Shown one piece after another: positions 57,406-64,000 of a stretch of DNA of 64,000 nt. Position 1 is the first letter of the stretch; each line of letters opens with the position of its first letter. Both the position numbers and the translations under genes were made by a program. Origin of the DNA: an uncultured Hyphomicrobiales bacterium (GTDB lineage: Bacteria > Pseudomonadota > Alphaproteobacteria > Rhizobiales > Beijerinckiaceae); assembly GCA_903825465.1 (NCBI GenBank), contig CAIKAR010000089.1, positions 47,288 through 111,287 on the forward strand. The letters are read 5' to 3'. Below the pieces are notes generated by a model that was given only the letters and a program-made list of their open reading frames with translations, was not told the origin of the DNA and did no database searches.

Positions 57406-58281
57406 TCAGCCGACAACGAGCGCGATGTGCTCGCTGTGGCCGTCGCTCATGCCGCGCGCCTTCATCCAGTCGTAGGCGCGGGTGAACAACTCCTCGCTGT
57501 AATGATCGACGTGCTTGTAATGCACGAAGGCCCGCAGCAATTCGCTCGGCTCGAGCGCGCCCTTGGCCTGCGCGGCGATGTGACGCGCGTATTTGCGGAA
57601 GTCGGCGTTGATCATGTCGACCGCCTTGTTCTCGGCGTCGTAATAGGCCTTGCGCAATTCCGGCGAGAGATCGGGCGCGATGACCTCGCCGCCGCGGTAG
57701 AAGGAGGCGGCGATGATGTGCGCGCCTTCCTTGAGGCCGAGGCTGATGAAGGGCTCCATTACGGCGACGGCGCGCGCCGTTCCCGCCTTCAGCGCGGCCC
57801 AGCGGGCCTGCGGCAATCCGCCGTTTTCGATTTTGACATGGCCGGCGCCGCAGGCGCTCTCCAGCATTTGCAGCGTCGTGTAGTGCGAACCCGTGAGTTC
57901 CTGCACCATGACGGGCACGTCGACCATGTCGCGCGGCGTCTGCAGGGCGTCGTCGAAGGAGAGGATCGCCTGGGCGGCGACGGCGGCGCGCAGCGCGGCG
58001 AGCTTGCCGCCGCGGGCGCCGCGCTCGAGCCTGTCGATGCTGGCCCACTCGCAAACGTTGTAGCTGTCGGCGCCGCCGCAATCGAACAACTGTTCCTTGA
58101 GCCGCCCCATGAACGGGGTTTGCGCGTTGTCGCGCTCGCGGTCGGCGTAGGTGGCGGAGAACGCCACATCGAGGCCAGCTTGGGCGAACAGGCCCTCCTC
58201 GATGCCGACGATGACGGGGAGGTCGAACACGGGGTTGTTCGGCGCGATGCGCACGGTCGCGGGTTCCGAATGGGATGACAT
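57406..58281 (-). CDS. NMT1/THI5-like substrate-binding-fold protein without evident signal peptide
   Basis: MSSHSEPATVRIAPNNPVFDLPVIVGIEEGLFAQAGLDVAFSATYADRERDN...; no hydrophobic N-terminal segment. Confidence 0.7.
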   Translation of the reverse strand: MSSHSEPATVRIAPNNPVFDLPVIVGIEEGLFAQAGLDVAFSATYADRERDNAQTPFMGRLKEQLFDCGGADSYNVCEWASIDRLERGARGGKLAALRAAVAAQAILSFDDALQTPRDMVDVPVMVQELTGSHYTTLQMLESACGAGHVKIENGGLPQARWAALKAGTARAVAVMEPFISLGLKEGAHIIAASFYRGGEVIAPDLSPELRKAYYDAENKAVDMINADFRKYARHIAAQAKGALEPSELLRAFVHYKHVDHYSEELFTRAYDWMKARGMSDGHSEHIALVVG

Positions 58282-58393
58282 GGCTTGCTCCTGTGCGGGA
58301 TGTCGCGCGCCTGTTTAAACCCGTTCTCCAGCCGCGGGAAGCCCGCGCCGTGGCGCTTGTGTCGGGACGGGCGCGGACTTCGAAATGGCGCCC

Positions 58394-60103
58394 TTACAGG
58401 CCGAAGACGAACAGCATCGCCGCGCTTGGCTGGTCCTTCATTTCCGGCGCGCGCTTCAGCTTGCCGCGCGCGTTGTTGAAGAGGCCGGAGGCGATGGCGA
58501 CATATTGCTTGCCATCGACGGCGTAGCTCATCGGCGGCGCGTTGAAGCCCGCGCCGACGTTGACGCTCCACAATTCATCGAGCGTCTCGTCGTCGAGCGC
58601 GACGATGGTCCCGTCCAGCAGGGCGGTGAACACCACGCCGCCCGCCGTGGAAAGCACCCCGGCGAAATTCGGATAGTCGAACTCCTTCCGGCCGCGCACG
58701 CTCGCGTCCGTCGGGTCGATCGCGATCACGCTCGACGTGATGCGCCCAGCGTCGGCCGTCTTGCCGCCGACGAAATTGCCCCTCGTGTGCGATTGATAGT
58801 CCGGCGTGACGTTGGCGCAGCCCTCGTTCGCGGCGACATAGATCGTCTTCGTTTTCAGGCTGTAGGACGCGGGCCAATAATTGTTGCCGCCCGACGTGTC
58901 CGGGCACATGCGGCGCGTGCGGCCGTCGTCGTTGACGTTGGGGCCCTCGTTGTAGATTTGCACGTCGCGGGCTGGATCGTAGTCGACGGGCTTGCCGGTC
59001 TTGACGTCGACGCCCTTCGTCCAGGTGACTTCCTTCACGTATTGGCCGGCTTTGAGGAACTGGCCGTTCAGCCGGTCGAACACATATTCAAATCCGTTGC
59101 GACCCGTGTGCGAAACGACCTTGCGGCTTTCGCCGTTCACCATCTCGTCGAGGAGGATGTGCGTTCCCGTCTCGTCGTAGTCGTGGTTGTCGTTGGGATT
59201 GTATTGGTGCCACCAGCTGATTTTGCCGGTCGCGGCGTCGAAGGCGATGGCGCTCGACGTGTAGAGGTTGTCGCCGGGCCGGAAATGCGAATCATAGCCG
59301 GGCACCGGATTGCCCGAGCCCCAATAGGAGAGGTTCGTCGCGGGGTCGTAGGAGCCCGTCACATAGAACGCGCCGCCGCCGGTTTGCCAGGCGTTGTTCT
59401 TGTCTTTCCAGGTCTCGCTTCCGGGCTCGCCGGGCGCGGGAATGGAATAGGTCTTCCACTTCAATTCGCCGGTGCGGGCGTCGAGCGAGGCCACCCAGTC
59501 GCGCACGCCGCGGTCGCCGCCCGACGCGCCGATCAATATCGAGTTCTCGAGCGCCAGCGGCGCGGCGGTGAGCTCGAGATCGGGCTGGTCGTGAAGGTTC
59601 TTGTCCCAGACGACCTTGCCGCTGTCGCGGTCGGTGGCGACAACGCGGCCGTCGTGGCTGGTGATGGAGATCACGAGGTTGTTCCACAGCGCGACGCCGC
59701 GGTCGCGGTCGAGCTTTTGCTGGCCTGGGTCCATCTTCCACACAAGGGCGCCGCGCGATCCGGAACGGACGTCGATTTTGTAAACGACGCCCCATGGATC
59801 GACGATGTACATGAAGCCGTCGTCGACGAGGGGCGTCGCCTCGACGCCCTCGTTGCCCGATGTGCCGCCGAGCGGCAGCGCGAATTTCAGCTTCAGGTTC
59901 TTGACGTTCGTTTTGTCTATTTGCGACAGCGGCGCGTGGCGTTGCGCGCTGTAGTCGCGGTGGTTCGTCAGCCAGTTGCCGGGCTCGGGATTTCGCAGCC
60001 GTTGAAACGTCGCGTCCGCCGCGCCCGCGGCTTGCGCCGCGCCCAACACGGCGAGCGCCACCGCCGCCGCCTTCAAGGCTTCCGTCCTCAAGCCTTCCGT
60101 CAT
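58394..60103 (-). CDS. PQQ-dependent methanol/ethanol-type alcohol dehydrogenase
   Basis: Signal peptide; W-motif repeats; VEATPLVDDGFMYIVDPWGVVYKIDVRSG, WGSGNPVPGYD, HDYDETGTH, CPDTSGGNNYWPASYSLKTKTIYVAANEGC. Confidence 0.92.
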   Translation of the reverse strand: MTEGLRTEALKAAAVALAVLGAAQAAGAADATFQRLRNPEPGNWLTNHRDYSAQRHAPLSQIDKTNVKNLKLKFALPLGGTSGNEGVEATPLVDDGFMYIVDPWGVVYKIDVRSGSRGALVWKMDPGQQKLDRDRGVALWNNLVISITSHDGRVVATDRDSGKVVWDKNLHDQPDLELTAAPLALENSILIGASGGDRGVRDWVASLDARTGELKWKTYSIPAPGEPGSETWKDKNNAWQTGGGAFYVTGSYDPATNLSYWGSGNPVPGYDSHFRPGDNLYTSSAIAFDAATGKISWWHQYNPNDNHDYDETGTHILLDEMVNGESRKVVSHTGRNGFEYVFDRLNGQFLKAGQYVKEVTWTKGVDVKTGKPVDYDPARDVQIYNEGPNVNDDGRTRRMCPDTSGGNNYWPASYSLKTKTIYVAANEGCANVTPDYQSHTRGNFVGGKTADAGRITSSVIAIDPTDASVRGRKEFDYPNFAGVLSTAGGVVFTALLDGTIVALDDETLDELWSVNVGAGFNAPPMSYAVDGKQYVAIASGLFNNARGKLKRAPEMKDQPSAAMLFVFGL

Positions 60104-60197
60104 GGCGTCCTCCCGATTTCCACATAGGCCGCGCGCGGCGGCTCCGTACGCGCACCTTGACCCACATCGCGGCGTCCCGCAATCGCGCCGCGGCTTA

Positions 60198-60219
60198 TGT
60201 GACGCCGCTGTGACGCCGC
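60198..60219. repeat. Tandem direct repeat (TGTGACGCCGC)x2 upstream of PQQ-ADH
   Basis: Two exact 11-nt copies at 60198-60208 and 60209-60219, 95-116 nt upstream of the ADH ATG. Confidence 0.6.
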
Positions 60220-60326
60220 GCCGCGGTCTTCGGGGCCGCTTGAATGATCCGACTGGCGGCGGCGGCGGTTTTGTCCTACATGCCCGGCGCGGCTGTTTCG
60301 CCGCGTTTCCCGTTCACGACAGCACC

Positions 60327-61748
60327 ATGGCAGCCGCGCGCTATTCGTTTGCGATTCCCCTGATCGTCGGCTGTTCGCAGTTCATGCATCAGTTCGACGG
60401 CGTCGTCATCGCGACCGCGTTGCCGACGATGGCGCGCTCGATGAACGAGGATCCGCTTCGCCTCAACCTGGCGATCACCTCCTATTTGCTCGCGCTCGCG
60501 GTTTTCGTGCCGATCAGCGGCTGGCTCGCCGACCGCTTCGGCGCCAAGCGGGTCTATCTGACGGCGATCGCGGTTTTCACCGCGAGTTCGCTCATGTGCG
60601 GCTTGTCGCAATCCCTCGCGGCGCTCGTGGTGTCGCGCGTCGTCCAGGGAATCGGCGGCGCGATGATGATTCCCGTCGGGCAGACGATCGTCGCCAAGAC
60701 GGCGCCGCGGACCGATCTGGTCAAGGCGATGAGCTATGTGTCGATCCCGGCGGCGCTCGCGCCGCTGTTCGGCCCCTCGGTTGGCGGCTTCATCGTCACC
60801 TACTTCGACTGGCCCTGGATATTCTTCATCAACCTGCCCATTGGCGTTCTCGGGCTGGCGATGGTCTGGTCGAAAATTCCCGATCTTCCGCCGGAGCCGC
60901 GCGCGCCGCTCGACGTGCGCGGCTCGATTCTGTTGTCCGCCGCCGTGATCGGCCTTGTGTTCGGCTTTGAATCGATGGGCCGCGGACTGTTGCCCGCCGA
61001 AGTCGTCGCCGCGGTGATTGTCGGCGGCGCGATTTGCGGCGTCCTGTATGTGCTGCACGCGCGGCGGATCGACAACGCCGTCGTCGATTTGAGCCTGCTG
61101 CGCGTGCCGACGTTCCGCTTCGCCATCGCCGGCGGCGCTTTGTTCTACGTCGGCACGACCGCGGTTGTGTTCCTCCTGTCGCTGATGTTGCAGCTTGGCT
61201 TCGGCTTCAGCGCCTTCGCCGCGGGGGCGACGACGCTGGCCGGCGCGATTGGGTCGTTCTCCTCGCGCTTCCTGATCCGTCCGACGCTGCGGCTTTTCGG
61301 CTTTCGCGTTTCGCTGCTGATCAACGGCGCCGTCACGGGCGCTTATCTTGTCATCTGCGGGTTCTTCCGGCCTTCGACGCCGTTTTCGCTCATTCTCGTC
61401 CTGCTGTTCATCGGCGGCGTCGCGCGCTCCAACCAGTTCACCGCGATTCAATCGCTGGCCTACGCGGACATGCCGCGCTCGCGCATGAGCGGCGCGACGA
61501 GCTTCGCGGCCATGAGCCAGCAATTGGCGCAAAGCTTCGGCGTCGGGCTCGCCGCGCTGGTCATTCATCTCGGCCTTGTGTGGCACGCGGACGCCTCCCC
61601 CACCGCGGCCGATATCGGACCCGGCTTCTTCGCCCTCGCCGTCGTGTCGATCGCCTCGCTCTTCGTGTTTTTCCGGTTGCCGCCGCAAGCCGGCGCTTCG
61701 CTGGGGCCCGGCAATCCGCGCGCCGCGCGCGCGCCCGGCGCGGATTAA
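60327..61748 (+). CDS. MFS drug-resistance transporter (EmrB/QacA DHA2-like)
   Basis: FDGVVIATALPTMARSMNEDPLRLNLAITSYLLALAVFVPISGWLADRFGAKRVYL...RVVQGIGGAMMIPVGQTI. Confidence 0.9.
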   Translation: MAAARYSFAIPLIVGCSQFMHQFDGVVIATALPTMARSMNEDPLRLNLAITSYLLALAVFVPISGWLADRFGAKRVYLTAIAVFTASSLMCGLSQSLAALVVSRVVQGIGGAMMIPVGQTIVAKTAPRTDLVKAMSYVSIPAALAPLFGPSVGGFIVTYFDWPWIFFINLPIGVLGLAMVWSKIPDLPPEPRAPLDVRGSILLSAAVIGLVFGFESMGRGLLPAEVVAAVIVGGAICGVLYVLHARRIDNAVVDLSLLRVPTFRFAIAGGALFYVGTTAVVFLLSLMLQLGFGFSAFAAGATTLAGAIGSFSSRFLIRPTLRLFGFRVSLLINGAVTGAYLVICGFFRPSTPFSLILVLLFIGGVARSNQFTAIQSLAYADMPRSRMSGATSFAAMSQQLAQSFGVGLAALVIHLGLVWHADASPTAADIGPGFFALAVVSIASLFVFFRLPPQAGASLGPGNPRAARAPGAD

Positions 61749-61754
61749 GCGGCT

Positions 61755-62984
61755 CTACCGCCCAGACAGCGCTTCGATCGGCGGCTTTCGAAACGCCGCG
61801 ATCGCCGGCCCGATGGCGGCGACGAGGCCAAACGCGACAAACCCCGCGACCAGGTCGATCTCGCTTTCGCCGATTTCCAGCGGCATCGCGATGCCCGTCT
61901 TGGCCGCGAACACCGCCGACACGACGAAGGCCGACAGCCAGCCGAGCAGCAGCCCCGCCAGCGCGCCGCCGACAATCAGAAACGCGCTCTGCGCGAACAC
62001 GCAGGCGAAGATGTAAAGGCGCGGCGCGCCCAGCGCCCGCAGCACCGCGAATTGGCGCCGGTGCAGCGACAGGATGGCGACAATGCCGGCGAGGATCGCC
62101 AGCACCACCAGGCCCTGCGTCGCCAGCGCGAACCAGCTCATGGCGTCGCGGATGTCGCCCATCACGGCGTAGAGCGGCACCAGCGCCTCGGCGGGGAAAA
62201 ACGCCATCGTCGAGGCCGTGCGCCACAGCCCGCGCAATCCATAGGCGTCGTTGATGGTGCGCGGCGCCATGACGATGGCGGGCGAGCCCGGCACGCGCCC
62301 CGGCGTGAACGGCGGGCCGATGCGCGTCTCGCCCTCGGCGTGGCCGGTCGGCAATTGATGCGTGCGCCACACCGATTCGATGGGGATGACAATCGCGTTG
62401 TCCCACGGCGTGCCCGTCGGCTTCATGCGGCCGACGACCTTCAGCGTGACTCCCGCGTGTTCGTGATGGACATGGTTGGGGTCGCTTTCGTCCTCGTCGT
62501 CCTCGCCGACGCCGTGAACGGGATGAAAGCGCCCGCCCAGCGGCAGATCGACCGCGGCGCCTTCCACCGCGTCGCTCTCGTCCTCGAACATGTGGCCGAG
62601 TTGCAGCCCGCCCGACAGATAGTCGACGAACGCCGACGTGGTGCCGACAATCGGCGAGCCGTGGTAGCTGTCGCCATAGCCGAGCGGCGCCGCGAATTTC
62701 ACGCGGGGTTCCGCCAGCGCGCGCTCGGTGTCGGCGGGCGACATCAGCGGCACGGAACCCGGCCGCAGATAGATCGCCGCCAGCGTCACATCGGTCTGGC
62801 TGCCGGGCGCGGCGACGACGAGATCGAACTTGTCCGCCGCCCGCGCGCTGCCCTGCCGCAACGCCGCCTCCTGCGCCGACACGGCGACGCCGATGGCCGT
62901 GGCGAGCGTGATCAACGCGAAGAACAGCGCGTAGGTCCAGAAGTGCCGGGCCATGCCCGCGCGCGCGACCAGCCAAGGATTCAT
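61755..62984 (-). CDS. FtsX/MacB-like ABC transporter permease with His/acidic-rich periplasmic loop
   Basis: MNPWLVARAGMARHFWTYALFFALITLATAIGVAVSAQEAAL...; C-terminal FtsX TM block ILSLHRRQFAVLRALGAPRLYIFACVFAQSAFLIVGGALAGLLLG; loop HPVHGVGEDDEDESDPNHVHHEHAG. Confidence 0.85.
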   Translation of the reverse strand: MNPWLVARAGMARHFWTYALFFALITLATAIGVAVSAQEAALRQGSARAADKFDLVVAAPGSQTDVTLAAIYLRPGSVPLMSPADTERALAEPRVKFAAPLGYGDSYHGSPIVGTTSAFVDYLSGGLQLGHMFEDESDAVEGAAVDLPLGGRFHPVHGVGEDDEDESDPNHVHHEHAGVTLKVVGRMKPTGTPWDNAIVIPIESVWRTHQLPTGHAEGETRIGPPFTPGRVPGSPAIVMAPRTINDAYGLRGLWRTASTMAFFPAEALVPLYAVMGDIRDAMSWFALATQGLVVLAILAGIVAILSLHRRQFAVLRALGAPRLYIFACVFAQSAFLIVGGALAGLLLGWLSAFVVSAVFAAKTGIAMPLEIGESEIDLVAGFVAFGLVAAIGPAIAAFRKPPIEALSGR

Positions 62985-63108
62985 GAGCGTTTTCTCCCGC
63001 GTCGATATTGCGCGCTCCCGCGCGGCTCCGCAATCGCGTCCGCCGCTGGAAAAACCGCGCCGCCCGTGGCATGGGTTCGGCCGGACACATTGCAAGGGAG
63101 CGCGACGC

Positions 63109-63996
63109 GTGAAGACCATTGGATTCATCGGCACCGGCGGCATGGGCGCCGGCATGGCGGCCAACCTGATCAAGGCCGGCTACAAGCTCGTCGTGAACGA
63201 TCTCGAACCTTCGCGCGCCAAGGGCCTGGAAGGCCAGGGCGCGCGGTTCGCGAACTCGCCCAAGGCGGTCGCCGAATCCTGCGAACTCGTGCTCTCGATG
63301 TTGCCGAACAACGACGCGGTCAAGGCGGTCGCGGTTGGCGAGGGCGGCCTCGTCGAGGCGGCGTCGGGCGCCAAGGCGTGGATCGATTTCAGCAGCATCG
63401 ACAAAAAAACAATCGTCGAGGCCGGCGAGGTTCTCGGCGGCAAGGGCTGGACAATCGTCGACGCGTCCGCCGGCGGCGTCGAGGAGGTCGCGGCCGCCGG
63501 CCAGCTGGCGTTGTGGTTTTCCGGCCCCAAAGCCCTGTTCGACGAGAACCAGCCCGTCTTCAAGCCCATGGGCAAGTCAATTCTCCACGTCGGCGAGCTC
63601 GGCAACGCCAAGCTCGTCAAGAACGCGATGGCGATGCTGGCCGCCGTCCAGCACCTGAGCCTCGTCGAAGTCGGCTCCTGGCTCAAGAAAGGCGGCCTCG
63701 ACGAGGCCACCTTCAAAACCATTCTCGAAAACTCGCAGCAGGATTCGATCGCGATGCGCCGCATCATGGAAATCGTGGTCAGCCGCGACTTCAAGCCGCG
63801 CAAGTCGTGGATGCCGAAGGACGTGGGCTTCGGGCTCGACATGGCGCGCGAGATGGAGGTGCCGATGCCTTTCGTCGGCCTCGCCAGCCAGATGTTCGCC
63901 ATCGCGCAGGCGATGGGCCAGGACGGCTACGAGGCCACGGGGCTGGCCTGCAACGTGTACGACGCGATCACCGGCGCCAAGGGCAAGCGGAGCTAG
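63109..63996 (+). CDS. NAD(P)-dependent beta-hydroxyacid dehydrogenase (3-hydroxyisobutyrate dehydrogenase family)
   Basis: GTG start; KTIGFIGTGGMGAGMAANLIKAGYKLVVNDLEPSRAKGL...SSIDKKTIVEAGEVLGGKGWTIVDASAGGVEEVAAAGQLALWFSGPKALF. Confidence 0.9.
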   Translation: MKTIGFIGTGGMGAGMAANLIKAGYKLVVNDLEPSRAKGLEGQGARFANSPKAVAESCELVLSMLPNNDAVKAVAVGEGGLVEAASGAKAWIDFSSIDKKTIVEAGEVLGGKGWTIVDASAGGVEEVAAAGQLALWFSGPKALFDENQPVFKPMGKSILHVGELGNAKLVKNAMAMLAAVQHLSLVEVGSWLKKGGLDEATFKTILENSQQDSIAMRRIMEIVVSRDFKPRKSWMPKDVGFGLDMAREMEVPMPFVGLASQMFAIAQAMGQDGYEATGLACNVYDAITGAKGKRS

Positions 63997-64000
63997 GCGC

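Noticed and set aside
55379-58081. 900 aa - strand ORF, the longest in the track
   Set aside because: Alternate frame of thiolase, methyltransferase and NMT1-like genes; almost entirely R/A/G/P/H, no domains.
61561-63090. 509 aa - strand ORF overlapping the FtsX-like permease
   Set aside because: Out-of-frame shadow of the permease; Arg/Gly-rich.
1-64000. CRISPR arrays, IS/transposase genes, prophage, rRNA and tRNA genes
   Set aside because: Looked for repeated spacer-like arrays, transposase motifs, phage genes and cloverleaf/rRNA signatures while reading; none seen. A tRNAscan/Infernal run would be needed to exclude small RNAs.

Overview
High-GC (clearly >60%) alphaproteobacterial chromosomal window, probably Rhizobiales/Hyphomicrobiales-like: ctrA lies beside fliJ and there are many orphan TctC-type binding proteins. 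The organism was not identified by any search. Coding density is high on both strands. I support about 53 CDS and no rRNA, tRNA, CRISPR array or IS element. Main blocks: (i) a partial DUF3891-like gene, a secreted alpha/beta hydrolase and an unusual two-heme cytochrome c / carboxypeptidase-regulatory / Vgb-like propeller fusion; (ii) fliJ, ctrA and a cheA-cheW-cheY-cheB-cheR operon; (iii) acyl-CoA metabolism, including a fused double acyl-CoA dehydrogenase and a fadE-fadA-fadB-thioesterase operon, followed by dnaN; (iv) a three-gene 2-oxoacid:acceptor oxidoreductase with a GltD-like/ferredoxin third subunit (KorABC-like); (v) assorted catabolic genes, a CCA-adding enzyme and a FbpABC-type ABC transporter co-directional with an isopropylmalate/tartrate-DH-like gene; (vi) a co-directional run of PQQ alcohol dehydrogenase, signal-less NMT1-like protein, methyltransferase, thiolase, binding protein and UbiD; (vii) an MFS transporter, a FtsX-like permease with a His/acidic loop and a beta-hydroxyacid dehydrogenase. 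Best leads for something undescribed are the multidomain cytochrome/propeller protein, the atypical PQQ dehydrogenase with its cluster, and the FtsX-like permease. A GC-dinucleotide frameshift in a tctC gene and a 5'-truncated glycosyltransferase also stand out. All product calls come from reading translated ORFs; no database search was run.
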